A DNA stretch of 64,000 nucleotides, from assembly GCF_014257025.1 (NCBI RefSeq), contig NZ_JACMSF010000010.1, forward strand, positions 114,657 to 178,656, in the 5' to 3' direction. Positions within the stretch are counted from its first letter, which is position 1; every line of letters begins with the position of its first letter. Of the stretch, positions 23,984-33,868 are shown piece by piece. The notes under the pieces were generated by a model. That model was not told the DNA's origin. It did no database searches and saw only the letters and a list, made by a program, of their open reading frames with translations. Made by a program: the position numbers and the translations under genes. The DNA is from Streptomyces cupreus. GTDB taxonomy: Bacteria; Actinomycetota; Actinomycetes; Streptomycetales; Streptomycetaceae.

Positions 23984-25076
23984 CGGAGTGCGCGCCGCGC
24001 TGCTCGCGGGCGGAGAGGGCCGCCGGATGGGCCGGCTCGGCCACGGCCGGCTCAAACCGCTGGTGCCGTTCGGCGGCTCCTGCCGCCTGATCGACTTCTC
24101 CCTCGCCAACGCCGAGGTCTCCGGTCTGGGGGAGGTCCTGCTGCTCTCCCAGTACGAGGAGCGGCAGTTGATGGACGACCTGCACCGCACCTGGTGGCGG
24201 CCCGGCTTCCGGGTTCACTTCGGGCCCTACGACCGGGCCTACCGCGAAGGCGCCGGGTACCGTCCGCCGGAGCAGGCTGGGCCGCCGGAGCGGGGGACCG
24301 CCGACGCCCTGATCCGCAAGGCGCCCTACCTCTTCGGGACCGGCACCTCCGAGGTGCTGGTGCTGCACGCCGACCACGTCTACCGATTCGACTACGGCCC
24401 CCTGATCGCGGCGCACCGCCGCTCCGGCGCCGCGCTGACCCTGGCGTACCAGCGGATCGAGCGGCGATACGTGCACCTCTTCGGCATGGTCGAGTTCGAC
24501 CGTGACGGCCGGCTCACCGCCTTCGTGGAGAAGCCCGCGGAGCCCACCAGCGACCTGGTGTTCGCCGCGTTCTGCGTCTTCGACGCCGCCCGGCTGCACC
24601 ACTACCTGGAGCTGCTGGACGGCACCGACTGGCAGCACGACATCAGCCGGGATGTCATCCCCGCCATGCTCGCCGGCGGCGAGCGCATCCTCGGCCACGA
24701 GGTTCCGGGGCACTGGGAGGACATCGGCACCGCCGACCGCTACCACCGGGCGCATCTGGCGCTGCTGGCCGAGGACGCGGCACTGACGCCCGGTCGACTC
24801 CCTTGCACGATCAGGCCCGAGGTGCGGCGTGCGGTCCTCACCGCACCGGGCATCGAGCGCAGCCTGGTCCCCGCCGACCTGGTGAACGACGGCCGCGTCG
24901 AGCACAGCGTCGCCTTCCCCGGAGTGCGGATCGGCGCCGATGCGCGGGTGCGGCGCAGTGTGCTGCTCCCCGGTGCGTGCGTGCCCGCCGGGGCCGACAT
25001 CGACTCGGCGATCGTGCTGGAGGACGGCAGCGTGCAGCACATGGCCGCCGGGGTGACGGGAGGAATCCGTGTCTGA
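23976..25076 (+). CDS. GlgC-like sugar/cyclitol-1-phosphate nucleotidyltransferase
   Basis: 366-aa protein with the ADP-glucose pyrophosphorylase layout: [39 protein letters not shown] (NTP-binding signature), [23 protein letters not shown] (metal-binding Asp), [34 protein letters not shown], and a C-terminal left-handed beta-helix remnant ([30 protein letters not shown]). In validamycin and acarbose pathways the homologues ValB and AcbR activate a cyclitol or sugar 1-phosphate. The ATG overlaps the glycosyltransferase stop. Confidence 0.85.
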   Translation: MADGVRAALLAGGEGRRMGRLGHGRLKPLVPFGGSCRLIDFSLANAEVSGLGEVLLLSQYEERQLMDDLHRTWWRPGFRVHFGPYDRAYREGAGYRPPEQAGPPERGTADALIRKAPYLFGTGTSEVLVLHADHVYRFDYGPLIAAHRRSGAALTLAYQRIERRYVHLFGMVEFDRDGRLTAFVEKPAEPTSDLVFAAFCVFDAARLHHYLELLDGTDWQHDISRDVIPAMLAGGERILGHEVPGHWEDIGTADRYHRAHLALLAEDAALTPGRLPCTIRPEVRRAVLTAPGIERSLVPADLVNDGRVEHSVAFPGVRIGADARVRRSVLLPGACVPAGADIDSAIVLEDGSVQHMAAGVTGGIRV

Positions 25077-26097
25077 ACCCGCCTTCACCGTCGTGGACCT
25101 GGGCGGCACGACCCTGCGGATCGCGCGGTACGACATCGGCACGGCCACCGTGGACGACGTACGCCGGGTGCCCACCGAAGGCCTGGCCCGTCACCCCGGC
25201 GCCCCCGTGCCCCTGCTCCAGTCCAAGGTGGCCGAGCAGTTGGCCCGGCTCGCCGAGCGGGCCGTCGCACGCCACGGCAGCCGCGCCCTCGCCGTCGCCT
25301 TCGCCGGGCCCGTCACCGCCGACGGCCACGCGCTGACCGCCCCCACCGTGTGGGGCGAGCGCGGCGCGCCACTGCCGCTGCGGCCGCTGCTGGAGGAGCG
25401 CCTCGGCGTGCCCGTGGTCGTCGTCAACGACCTGACGGCCGCCGTGTGGCGGTATGTCGATGGACCCGACCAGCCACCGTTCTGCCTGATCACGGTCAGC
25501 TCCGGGATCGGCAGCAAGGTGTACCGGGCGGGGGAGGTGCTGCTCGACGCCGAGGGACACGGCGGCGAGCTGGGCCACTGGCGTTGCGACCTCGCCCCGG
25601 ACGCTCCGCCGTGCGACTGCGGCGGACGCGGTCACCTCGGCGGGATCGCCTCGGGGCGGGGTGTGCTGGCCGCCGCCCGCCGCGCCGGCCTCGCCGACCC
25701 CGGCGGCTACGCCCGCTCGGCCCTCGCCCGGGCGGCCCCCGATCCAAGGCTGCTGGACAACCCGGCGCTGGTCGCCGCCGTGCGCGCCGAGGACGCCTTC
25801 GCCACCGCCGTCCTGCGCGGCACGCTCACCCACCTCGCCTCCGCCATCACCTCGGTGTTCACCTCGATCGGGGTGCGCCGCTACGTCCTCATGGGCGGCT
25901 TCGCGCTGGCCGTCGGAGCGCGGTATGTCCAGCTGCTCACCGAGGAGTTGGAGCGCCTCGGCTGCTTCGGCCTGGACTCCTCGGAGATCCGGCGGATGGT
26001 CGAACTCGGGGCGCCCGACGACGACCACGGCCTGCTCGGCGCGGGCCGTCTGCTGGCGGCGCGGGGAGCGGTGCATCCGGCGGTGACGGCACCATGA
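25069..26097 (+). CDS. ROK/glucokinase family kinase, candidate cyclitol kinase
   Basis: 342-aa sugar kinase. [13 protein letters not shown] is the ATP phosphate-1 motif, VAFAGPV and [12 protein letters not shown] (catalytic Asp in NDLTAA) follow, then [31 protein letters not shown] and [18 protein letters not shown] with ROK zinc-site cysteines. ValC of validamycin biosynthesis is a C7-cyclitol kinase of this superfamily, so a valiolone/valienol 7-phosphate step is plausible. GTG start overlapping the previous gene by 8 bp. Confidence 0.85.
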   Translation: MSEPAFTVVDLGGTTLRIARYDIGTATVDDVRRVPTEGLARHPGAPVPLLQSKVAEQLARLAERAVARHGSRALAVAFAGPVTADGHALTAPTVWGERGAPLPLRPLLEERLGVPVVVVNDLTAAVWRYVDGPDQPPFCLITVSSGIGSKVYRAGEVLLDAEGHGGELGHWRCDLAPDAPPCDCGGRGHLGGIASGRGVLAAARRAGLADPGGYARSALARAAPDPRLLDNPALVAAVRAEDAFATAVLRGTLTHLASAITSVFTSIGVRRYVLMGGFALAVGARYVQLLTEELERLGCFGLDSSEIRRMVELGAPDDDHGLLGAGRLLAARGAVHPAVTAP

Positions 26098-26981
26098 CGG
26101 TCACCCTCATCGTCGGCGGCGGATTCGTCGGACGGGCCGTGGCCGCGCATCTGGCCGCCACGGGCGGCAACCCCGTCCTCGCCTCCCGCCGTATGCCCAC
26201 CGGATCCGACGCCCCCTGGGCGCGCCTGGACGCCGCCGACCCGGACGCCTGCGCCCGCGTCGTCGACGCGGTGCGGCCCGACCGACTGGTCCTGGTGCAC
26301 GGCCCGTCCGACGTGACCTGGTGCGAGGCCGACCCCGAGCGCGCCAAGGCCCTGCACAGCGCGGCGGCGGCCCATCTCACCGCCGCCGCGCGGGGCCGCC
26401 GTACCGTGCTGATCTCCACGGACAACGTCTTCGACGGCACCCGCCCCGACAACGACGAGCACACCCCAACCGCCCCCGCGAACGCCTACGGCAGGGCCAA
26501 GCTCGCCGCCGAGCGGATCGTCCGAGAGGCCCCCGACACCACCGTCCTGAGGGTCAGCCTCGTCTACGGCTGGGAGCCCGCCGCCTCGCCGAAATGGCTC
26601 AACTTCTTCGCCGCCTGCGCCCACCGGCTCAGCGCCGGAGAGCAGGTGGAGGCACCGGACGACCAGTGGACCACCCCGGTCCACGTGGCCGACGTCGCCG
26701 CCGTGACCGCGGCCGCCCTCGCCCCGGACACACCCGGGCTGCTCCACCTGGGCGGCCCCGACCGGGTCTCCCGTGCCGAGTGGGCGGAGACGATCGCCCA
26801 GGGGCTCGGCGTGCCCCGCTCCCGGGTCGTGCGGGTCCCCAAGGCACACGGCCGGTACGCCAGCCGCCCCACCCACACCTGTCTGACCAGCACGGTCCTG
26901 GACGACGTCCTGCGCCGGCACGGCCTGCGGGTGCGCGGCGTCGCCGAGGGCGTCCGCGACCTGCTGGAGGCAGCCCCGTGA
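26094..26981 (+). CDS. NAD(P)-dependent SDR, RmlD-like reductase
   Basis: 295-aa extended SDR. Nucleotide-binding VTLIVGGGFVGRAVAAHLAATG, VLISTDNVFDGTRPDNDEHTPTAPANAYGRAKLAAERIV with the catalytic S/T-Y-K arrangement (NAYGRAK), and WTTPVHVADVAAVTAAAL as in dTDP-4-dehydrorhamnose reductases. It may reduce a keto-cyclitol or make a deoxysugar. No other dTDP-deoxysugar genes are present, which favours the cyclitol. 4-bp overlaps on both sides. Confidence 0.8.
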   Translation: MTVTLIVGGGFVGRAVAAHLAATGGNPVLASRRMPTGSDAPWARLDAADPDACARVVDAVRPDRLVLVHGPSDVTWCEADPERAKALHSAAAAHLTAAARGRRTVLISTDNVFDGTRPDNDEHTPTAPANAYGRAKLAAERIVREAPDTTVLRVSLVYGWEPAASPKWLNFFAACAHRLSAGEQVEAPDDQWTTPVHVADVAAVTAAALAPDTPGLLHLGGPDRVSRAEWAETIAQGLGVPRSRVVRVPKAHGRYASRPTHTCLTSTVLDDVLRRHGLRVRGVAEGVRDLLEAAP

Positions 26982-27523
26982 TCCGCACCGTGCGCTCCCG
27001 CGAGGTCTACCGCAACCCGTGGATGACCGTCCGGGAGGACGACATACGACGCCCCGACGGCAGCCCGGGCCTGTACGGCGTCGTCGACAAGCCGGACTAC
27101 GCCCTGGTGGTCCCACGGGACGACGACGGCCGCCTCCACCTCGTCGAGCAGTACCGCTACCCGGTGCGCGGCCGCTACTGGGAGTTCCCGCAGGGCTCCT
27201 GGCCCGCAGGCCACGCGGGCGAGGCCCCGCTGGACCTGGCCCGCGCCGAACTGCGCGAGGAGACCGGACTTCGGGCCGCCCGGATGACGTACCTCGGCCG
27301 ATTGCACGTCGCCTACGGCTACGCCAGCCAGGGCTGCCACGTCTTCCTCGCCGAGCAGCTCACCGAGGGCGAGCCCGAACGGGAGGCCACCGAGGCCGAC
27401 ATGCGCCAGCGCTGGGCCGACCGGGCGCAGTGGCGAGCCCTCGTCGGCGCCGGCCGGATCACGGACGCCGCGACCCTCGCGGCGTACACCCTGCTGGACC
27501 TGCACCGGGGAGCGGACGGATGA
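26978..27523 (+). CDS. NUDIX hydrolase (ADP-ribose pyrophosphatase type)
   Basis: 181 aa. The NUDIX box is GSWPAGHAGEAPLDLARAELREETGL (GX5EX7REUXEEXGU-like, slightly extended). The EQYRYPVRGRYWEFPQG block preceding it is the ADP-ribose/ADP-sugar diphosphatase signature. It could hydrolyse an NDP-cyclitol or NDP-sugar or act as housekeeping for the pathway. GTG start overlapping the SDR stop. Confidence 0.85.
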   Translation: MIRTVRSREVYRNPWMTVREDDIRRPDGSPGLYGVVDKPDYALVVPRDDDGRLHLVEQYRYPVRGRYWEFPQGSWPAGHAGEAPLDLARAELREETGLRAARMTYLGRLHVAYGYASQGCHVFLAEQLTEGEPEREATEADMRQRWADRAQWRALVGAGRITDAATLAAYTLLDLHRGADG

Positions 27524-28317
27524 CCTTCACCGTCGTCGCCACCGACCTGGACGGCACCCTCCTGCGCGGCGACCTCACCGTCTCCCCGCGCAACCGCGCC
27601 GCACTGGCCCGGGCCACCGAGAGCGGCGCCCGCCACCTGGTGGTCACCGGCCGCCCCGCCGCGGGCTGCCGCGGCCTGCTGGAACCCCTCGGCTACCAGG
27701 GCCTGGCCGTCTGCGGCCAGGGCGCCCAGCTCTACGACGTCGGCGCGGACCGCCTGCTGGCCTCCGCGACCCTGGACCGCGCCACCGTACGGGCGCTGGT
27801 GGACCGTATCGCCGAGGCGGCCGGGCCGCTGGAACTCGGCGCGGTCACCGCCGGTCTCGACGGGGAGTTCCTGGTCACCGCGGGCTTCGGCGAGCGCGTC
27901 CGGCACGGCTGGCGGCTGGTCGAGGACCGCGCCGCACTGTGGAGCCACCCGGTGGAGAAGGTACTGATCCGCAGCCGCCGTCCGGACCTCGACGACGACC
28001 GGCTGGCCGCCCTCGCCCTGCGTGTGTGCGCCGGCCGGATCGCGGTCACGCACTCCGGCGAGGGCATGGTCGAGCTACTGCCCGCCGGGGTCAGCAAGGC
28101 GAGCGGACTGGCCGCGGCCGCCCGGCGCCTCGGCTTCGGCGCGGCCGGGACCATCGCCTTCGGTGACATGCCCAACGACATCCCGATGCTCGAATGGGCC
28201 GCCCACGGCGTCGCCATGGGCAACGCCCACGCCGAACTGCGCAGTCGCGCCGACGAGATCGCGCCCACCAACGAGGAGGACGGCGTCGCGGCCGTTCTGG
28301 AACGCCTGTTTCCCTGA
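27520..28317 (+). CDS. HAD family (Cof-type) phosphatase
   Basis: 265 aa. Motif I is VVATDLDGTLLRG, motif II lies in HLVVTGRP, motif III is the K of KASGLAAAARRLGF, and motif IV is IAFGDMPNDIPMLEWA. This type IIB HAD phosphatase would dephosphorylate a sugar or cyclitol phosphate at the end of the route. Starts with ATG overlapping the NUDIX gene by 4 bp. Confidence 0.9.
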   Translation: MTFTVVATDLDGTLLRGDLTVSPRNRAALARATESGARHLVVTGRPAAGCRGLLEPLGYQGLAVCGQGAQLYDVGADRLLASATLDRATVRALVDRIAEAAGPLELGAVTAGLDGEFLVTAGFGERVRHGWRLVEDRAALWSHPVEKVLIRSRRPDLDDDRLAALALRVCAGRIAVTHSGEGMVELLPAGVSKASGLAAAARRLGFGAAGTIAFGDMPNDIPMLEWAAHGVAMGNAHAELRSRADEIAPTNEEDGVAAVLERLFP

Positions 28318-28339
28318 CCTGGAGAGCCGAGCCGCATCC

Positions 28340-30427
28340 ATGCCCCCCGTCACCACGAGAACCGACACCCGCGAACTGACCGAACTGGCCCGCCTGTACG
28401 GCGTCGCCACGCACTACACCACCGACCTCGGCCATCGGGTCGACACCTCGCCCGACACCCTGCGCGCCGTGCTCGCCGCCCTCGGCGCCGACACGAGCAC
28501 GCCCGGCGGCATCCGGGACGCGCTCGCGGAACGCCGGCGCCGGTTGGGTGAGCCCCTGTTGCCGCCGAGCGTGGTGCAGCGCGCCGGGCGGCCCTCGGCG
28601 CCCCTCGCCGTGCCGCCCGGCACCGAGCTGTGGGTCGAGACGGAGGACGGCCGCCACGTGCCCGGCACCGAACCCGCCGCGCTCCCGGTCGGCCGCCACA
28701 CCCTGCACGCCGTGCGCGGCGCCCGCACCGGGACCGCACCGCTCCTCGTCGCCCCCGAGCGGCTCACCGGCCCGGACCGACGCCACTGGGGCTTCCTGGT
28801 CCAGCTCTACTCGGTGCTCTCCCACCGCTCCTGGGGCATGGGCGATCTCGGGGACCTGACCGAACTCGGGCGCTGGGCAGGCGGATTGGGCGCCGACTTC
28901 GTGCTGCTCAACCCCCTGCACGCGTATGTGCCCGGACCGCTGTCCGACCCCTCCCCGTACCGCCCCAGCAGCCGCCGCCACGCGGACCCGATGAACCTCA
29001 GGGTCGAGGACGTTCCCGAATTCGCGGCCCTGCCACCGCAGGACCGCACGGAGGCGGACCGACTCATCGGCCGGGCACGGGAGTTGACCCGGAAGGTGCT
29101 CGCGGGCGGGCTCATCGAGCGGTCGGCCGTACGCGTCCTGAAGCTGCGCGCCCTGGAGCTGGTGCACCGGGTCCCGCTGGACCCGGCACGGCTGGAGGCC
29201 TACCGGCGGTACACCGAGGCCGAGGGAAGCGCGCTCGACGACTACGCCCTGTGGTGCGCGCTCGCCGAGGTCCACGGTCCGCACTGGCGCACCTGGCCGT
29301 CAGGGCTGCGCAGCCCCGACGGGCCCGGCATTCCCGCCGCCCGCGTGGCGTTCGCCGCCCGGGTCGAGTACCACCGCAAGCTCGCCTGGCTGGTCGATGA
29401 ACAGCTCGGCGAGGCACAGCGGGCGGCGACCGGCGCCGGCATGGCCGTCGGGCTGATGCTCGACCTCGCCGTCGGTGTCGACCCCGACGGCGCGGACGCC
29501 TGGCACTTCCAGCGGTACCTGGCCCAGGGCGTCACCGTGGGCTGCCCGCCCGACGACTTCAACCGCAGCGGCCAGGACTGGGGCCAGCCGCCCTGGCGCC
29601 CCGACACCCTCGCCGAGGCGGGCTACGCGCCGTTCGCCGAGGCCCTGCGCGGCACCCTGCGCCACTGCGGCGCGCTGCGCCTGGACCACATCATGGGCCT
29701 GTTCCGGCTGTGGTGGATCCCCGAGGGAGCGCGGGCCGGCGAGGGCACCTACGTCCGCTACGACCACGACGCACTGCTCGGCGTGCTCGCCCTGGAAGCG
29801 CACCGGGCCGGCGTCATGGTGATCGGCGAGGACCTCGGCACCGTCGAGGCGGGGGTGCGCGAGGACCTGGCCGACCGGGGGATCCTGGGCACCTCGGTGC
29901 TGCGGTTCGAGTACCAGGGCGGCTCGGAGCAGCGCTCGGGCCCGCTGCCGCCCGATCAGTGGCGCGCCGACTGCCTGGCCACCCTCACCACGCACGACCT
30001 GCCGAGCACCGCCGCCTGGCTGGACGGCGAGCAGGTACGGCTGCACGACAGCCTCGGTCTGCTCACCCAGCCCGCCGAACAGGCGGAGGCGGAGGCCGAA
30101 GCCGAAAGGGACGGCTGGCTCACCGAGTTGCGGCGGGTCGGCGCCCTCGCCGACGACAGCGCCGAGGAGGCGCCCGGCGCCGAGACCCTGGCCCTGCACC
30201 GCTTCCTGGCCCACACCCCGGCCAAGCTGCTGGGCGTGTGGCTGCCCGACACCGTCGGCGACCGCAGGCCGCAGAACCTGCCCGGCACCCTCGACGAGTA
30301 CCCCAACTGGCGCCTTCCCGTGGCCGATCCGTCGGGCCGCCCGCTGCCCCTGGAGGAGCTGACCGCCCACCCCGGACCCCGCGCCGTCGCCGAGGTCTAT
30401 CAGGCGCTGCCCACCAGCGAAAGCTAA
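28340..30427 (+). CDS. malQ: 4-alpha-glucanotransferase (amylomaltase, GH77)
   Basis: 695-aa GH77 enzyme. Conserved blocks: SYRPSSRR-type HADPMNL, LDLAVGVDPDGADAW, GCPPDDFNRSGQDWGQPPW, the nucleophile in LRLDHIMGLFRLWWIP, the acid/base Glu in IGEDLG, and LTTHDLPSTAAW. It transfers alpha-1,4-glucan segments between acceptors. The acarbose cluster also carries an amylomaltase (AcbQ). It could add maltooligosaccharide to the pseudo-sugar core. The ATG at 28340 begins MPPVTTRTDTRELTELARLYGV; 22 bp after the HAD stop. Last gene of this operon segment: 87 bp with an operator follow. Confidence 0.9.
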   Translation: MPPVTTRTDTRELTELARLYGVATHYTTDLGHRVDTSPDTLRAVLAALGADTSTPGGIRDALAERRRRLGEPLLPPSVVQRAGRPSAPLAVPPGTELWVETEDGRHVPGTEPAALPVGRHTLHAVRGARTGTAPLLVAPERLTGPDRRHWGFLVQLYSVLSHRSWGMGDLGDLTELGRWAGGLGADFVLLNPLHAYVPGPLSDPSPYRPSSRRHADPMNLRVEDVPEFAALPPQDRTEADRLIGRARELTRKVLAGGLIERSAVRVLKLRALELVHRVPLDPARLEAYRRYTEAEGSALDDYALWCALAEVHGPHWRTWPSGLRSPDGPGIPAARVAFAARVEYHRKLAWLVDEQLGEAQRAATGAGMAVGLMLDLAVGVDPDGADAWHFQRYLAQGVTVGCPPDDFNRSGQDWGQPPWRPDTLAEAGYAPFAEALRGTLRHCGALRLDHIMGLFRLWWIPEGARAGEGTYVRYDHDALLGVLALEAHRAGVMVIGEDLGTVEAGVREDLADRGILGTSVLRFEYQGGSEQRSGPLPPDQWRADCLATLTTHDLPSTAAWLDGEQVRLHDSLGLLTQPAEQAEAEAEAERDGWLTELRRVGALADDSAEEAPGAETLALHRFLAHTPAKLLGVWLPDTVGDRRPQNLPGTLDEYPNWRLPVADPSGRPLPLEELTAHPGPRAVAEVYQALPTSES

Positions 30428-30441
30428 CTTGCCGAAATTTC

Positions 30442-30457
30442 CTGCAAGTTCTTGCAG
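30442..30457. promoter_or_regulatory. MalR-like operator upstream of the PfkB operon
   Basis: CTGCAAGTTCTTGCAG is a perfect palindrome with 7-bp arms (CTGCAAG/CTTGCAG) around TT. It is 57 bp upstream of the PfkB start and just after the malQ stop. 14 of 16 bases recur at 4655-4670, upstream of the cyclase. Confidence 0.7.
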
Positions 30458-30514
30458 TCCCTGGGGCGGGCTGTTTGACTCGCCTCCCCGAGCCGAGAGG
30501 AACGACGTAACCCC

Positions 30515-31432
30515 ATGAGCACCGAGACCGACGTCCTGGTCCTGGGCGGCGCGGGCGTGGACACCATCGTCCACGTCCCCGAACTGCCCCTGCCCTACGC
30601 CGACAGCTACATGATCCGACCCGGCATCAAGACCCGCGCGGGACAGAGCGGGGACTTCGTCGCGCTCGGCCTGAGCGCCCTGGGCCTGCGCACCCACCAC
30701 CTCGACATGGTCGGCGAGGACCCGGAGGGCGACCTGGTCCGCGCCCTCCACCGCGACCACGGCATCCCACTCACCGCCGTACCGCAGCCCGCGGGCACCA
30801 AGCGCGCGGTCAACCTGGTCGGCCCCGACGGCCGACGACTGTCCCTGTACGACGACACCCGCTCCCGGGAGGCCGACCGCTTCCCGGAGGAGACCGTGCG
30901 CACCCTGGCCGCCGCCGCCCGCCACGCGCACGTCGTCATCACCCACCCCTGCTCCCAAGCCCTGCCGCTGCTCCGGGAGTCCGGTCTCACCGTCTCGACG
31001 GACCTGCACAACTGGGACGGCGCCAACCCCTACCACGAGCCCTTCGCCCTCGCCTCGGACCTCGTCTTCCTGTCGACCACCGCCCTCGCCGACCACGAGC
31101 GCACCATGCGGGACATCGCCGCCCGCGGCCGGGCCCGCGTCGTCGTCGCCACCGCCGGAGCCGACGGCGCCCACCTGCTGGCCGACGGCACGCTCACGCA
31201 CATCCCCGCCGTCACCCCGCCGGCCCCGGTCGTCGACTCCAACGGCGCGGGCGACGCCTTCGCCTCCGCCTTCCTGCTCGGCTGGCTGGGCGGCGAGGAC
31301 GTCGCCCGGTGCGCCCTGTACGGCGCCGTCGCCGGGGCGTACGCCTGCACCGTGCCCTCCACCCGCACCGACGCCATCGGCCGCGCCGAACTCCTCGCCC
31401 AGGTCGCCGAGTTGGCCGGAGACCCGGTATGA
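30515..31432 (+). CDS. PfkB family carbohydrate kinase
   Basis: 305 aa ribokinase-like protein. N-terminal VLGGAGVDTIVHV, GIKTRAGQSGDFVALGLSALGL, and the C-terminal signature APVVDSNGAGDAFASAFLLGWL with the catalytic Asp. It phosphorylates a sugar or cyclitol. RBS GAGAGG about 11 nt before the ATG. It opens a second operon (GMC oxidase, AKR, radical SAM) behind the operator at 30442. Confidence 0.9.
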   Translation: MSTETDVLVLGGAGVDTIVHVPELPLPYADSYMIRPGIKTRAGQSGDFVALGLSALGLRTHHLDMVGEDPEGDLVRALHRDHGIPLTAVPQPAGTKRAVNLVGPDGRRLSLYDDTRSREADRFPEETVRTLAAAARHAHVVITHPCSQALPLLRESGLTVSTDLHNWDGANPYHEPFALASDLVFLSTTALADHERTMRDIAARGRARVVVATAGADGAHLLADGTLTHIPAVTPPAPVVDSNGAGDAFASAFLLGWLGGEDVARCALYGAVAGAYACTVPSTRTDAIGRAELLAQVAELAGDPV

Positions 31433-32904
31433 CGCGCGGCTTCGACATCGTCGTCCTCGGCGGGGGAGTGGCCGGATGTGTGCTGGCCTCCCGGCTGAGC
31501 GAGGACCCCGGGCGCACGGTGTGCCTGGTGGAGGCGGGACCGGACTACGGCCCCGACCACCGTGCCTGGCCGCAGGGCCTGCGCGACGCCCACGCCCTGC
31601 CGCGGGACGACATCTGGGAGCGCGGCGCCGAGGTCCACCGCATCCGGGCCCGGGTCCTGGGCGGCTCCTCCTGCGTCAACGGCTGCTGGCACACCTGGGG
31701 TTCGGCCCACGACCACCAGGAGTGGGAGAGCGCGGGCGGCCCCGCGTGGTCGGCCGCGGCCATGGCGCCGTACCGGCAGAAGGCCGTCGAGCAGATGCGG
31801 CTACGGGCGGTGCCGGACCGGGAGTTCTCCGACTGGGCCCGCGCCGCCCTGGCCGGAGCGCGCGAACTCGGCTACCGGGACGTCGACATGGGTGCCCCGG
31901 GCGGGCCCGGCTGCGGCACCCCGCTGATCAACGCGCTCGACGGACTGCGCTGGAACGCGGCCTTCGCCTACCTCGAACAGGCCCGCGGCCGGGCCAACTT
32001 GACCATCCTCGGCGGCGCCACCGCCGACCGGCTGTCCATGCGGGACGGACGGATCACCGGCGCCGAGGTCGTGGTCGACGGGCGGCGCGAGACCCTGAGG
32101 GCGGACACCTACCTCGTCGCCTGCGGCGCCTTCGGCTCGCCCGCGCTGCTGCTGCGCAGCGGCATCGGCCCCGCCGACCAGCTGCGGGCCGTCGGCATCC
32201 GCCCCGAGGTCGACCTGCCCGGCGTCGGCACCAACCTCACGGACCAGCCGGGCGTGTTCGTCCCGCTGACGCCGACTGATCACCTCAACGCGGCGCTCTC
32301 CGCCAAGGAGCGGGCCGGGGAGCTGTACGTCAGCCGGATGCTGATCCGAGCCGCCGGACCGCACTGTCCGGAGGGCTCCTGGGACCTGCACATCCTGCCC
32401 TCCGCCGGAGATCCGCTCTTCGGCTCGCTGCCGGAAGGCCAGTACGAGGCGGGCATCTCCGCCTTCCTGATGAAACCCGCCTCACGCGGCACGGTCCGGC
32501 TGCGCTCCGCCGACCCCGACACACCCCTGGACATCGACCCGGCGTTCCTCAGCGACCCCGAGGGCCGCGACCTCGCCACGCTGCGCCACGGCCTGGAGAT
32601 CGTGGAGCGGCTCGCGGCGACCACGGCTCTCAAAGCCCTGGCATCCGGGCTTCCCTCGCGCGACCTCACCGATGACGAGCTGCGCGCCCGGCTCGGCACG
32701 TACTGGCACCCCGTGGGCACCTGCGCCATGGGCCACCCGGACGATCCGTCGGCCGTCGTCGACGGCGCGGGCCGGGTCCGGGGCGTCGACAACCTCCGGG
32801 TCGCCGACGCCTCCGTGCTGCCCACCGTTCCCGCGGCCAACACCCAGCTGTCGGTGCTCGCGCTCGCCGAACTGCTCGCCGACACCGTGAAGGAGGCACG
32901 ATGA
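31429..32904 (+). CDS. GMC family FAD-dependent oxidoreductase
   Basis: 491 aa. ADP-binding FDIVVLGGGVAGCVLASRLSEDPGRTVCLVEAG, RVLGGSSCVNGCWHTWGS, ACGAFGSPALLLRSGIGPADQL (GMC signature), and the C-terminal active-site His segment TYWHPVGTCAMGHPDDPSAVVD plus VPAANTQLSVLALAELLAD. It oxidises an alcohol of a sugar or cyclitol to a ketone, a natural partner for the aminotransferase. ATGA overlaps on both sides. Confidence 0.9.
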   Translation: MTRGFDIVVLGGGVAGCVLASRLSEDPGRTVCLVEAGPDYGPDHRAWPQGLRDAHALPRDDIWERGAEVHRIRARVLGGSSCVNGCWHTWGSAHDHQEWESAGGPAWSAAAMAPYRQKAVEQMRLRAVPDREFSDWARAALAGARELGYRDVDMGAPGGPGCGTPLINALDGLRWNAAFAYLEQARGRANLTILGGATADRLSMRDGRITGAEVVVDGRRETLRADTYLVACGAFGSPALLLRSGIGPADQLRAVGIRPEVDLPGVGTNLTDQPGVFVPLTPTDHLNAALSAKERAGELYVSRMLIRAAGPHCPEGSWDLHILPSAGDPLFGSLPEGQYEAGISAFLMKPASRGTVRLRSADPDTPLDIDPAFLSDPEGRDLATLRHGLEIVERLAATTALKALASGLPSRDLTDDELRARLGTYWHPVGTCAMGHPDDPSAVVDGAGRVRGVDNLRVADASVLPTVPAANTQLSVLALAELLADTVKEAR

Positions 32905-33821
32905 CCCGGCTGATCCACGGATGCATGGGCCTGGGCGGCGCCTGGGACCGCACCCCCTACACCGCGAGCGACATCGACCACGCCGAGGCCGCGGTGGAAG
33001 CCGCCCTGGACGCGGGCATCACCCGCTTCGACCACGCCGACATCTACCGCTTCGGCAAGTCCGAGGCCGTCTTCGGCGAAGTGCTGGCCCGCGCCTCCGG
33101 GCTGCGCGAGCGGATCGAGATCCAGACGAAGTGCGGCATCCGTCTCGCCGAGGACGACCGGCCCGGCCTGTACGACCTGCGCGCCGACACCATCCTGGCC
33201 CGTGTACGGGAGAGCCTCGCCCGACTGCGCACCGATGTGATCGACACCCTGCTCCTGCACCGCCCCGACCCCCTCGCCGACCCCGACGAGATCGCCAAGG
33301 CCCTGCACACGCTCCACGACGAGGGACTGGTACGCCGGTTCGGCGTGTCCAACATGAGCGCCGCCCAGATCACCCGCCTCCAGGCCTGCCTCGACATACC
33401 GCTGACGGTCGATCAGCTGGAGATGAGCCTGGCCCGACGCGACTGGGTCGAGGCCGGGGTACTGGTCAACACCCCCGCGGCGGCCGGGCTCGGTTTCCCG
33501 GAGGGCACGCTCGAACACTGCGCCGCCCAGGGCATCGAACTCCAGGCCTGGGGCCCGCTGGCCCGCGGCCGCTACACCAATGGCGAGCCGTCCCCGGCGG
33601 CGGACCTCGCCCGGAAGCTCGCCCGGCGCCACGACACCACCCCGGAGACGGTCCTGCTGTGGTGGCTCCAGCGCCACCCCGCCGGGATCGTCCCGGTCGT
33701 CGGCACCAGCCGGCCCGAGCGGATCCGCGCCTGCCGGGACGCGGCCGTACGCACCACCGAACTCAGCCACGAGGAGTGGTACGAGCTGTGGATCGCCGCC
33801 CGGGGCGCCCCGCTGCCGTGA
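32901..33821 (+). CDS. Aldo/keto reductase (cluster)
   Basis: 306 aa (beta/alpha)8 NADPH oxidoreductase. The catalytic tetrad is visible: D in ITRFDHADIYRFG with the Tyr, K in IQTKCGIRL, H in LLLHRPDPL. C-terminal cofactor segment VVGTSRPERIRA. Likely reduces a keto-cyclitol or keto-sugar intermediate. It overlaps GMC upstream by 4 bp. Confidence 0.9.
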   Translation: MTRLIHGCMGLGGAWDRTPYTASDIDHAEAAVEAALDAGITRFDHADIYRFGKSEAVFGEVLARASGLRERIEIQTKCGIRLAEDDRPGLYDLRADTILARVRESLARLRTDVIDTLLLHRPDPLADPDEIAKALHTLHDEGLVRRFGVSNMSAAQITRLQACLDIPLTVDQLEMSLARRDWVEAGVLVNTPAAAGLGFPEGTLEHCAAQGIELQAWGPLARGRYTNGEPSPAADLARKLARRHDTTPETVLLWWLQRHPAGIVPVVGTSRPERIRACRDAAVRTTELSHEEWYELWIAARGAPLP

Positions 33822-33868
33822 CCCCGCCCGACCGCCCCCGACCCACCTACGGACGGAGAACCCACAAC

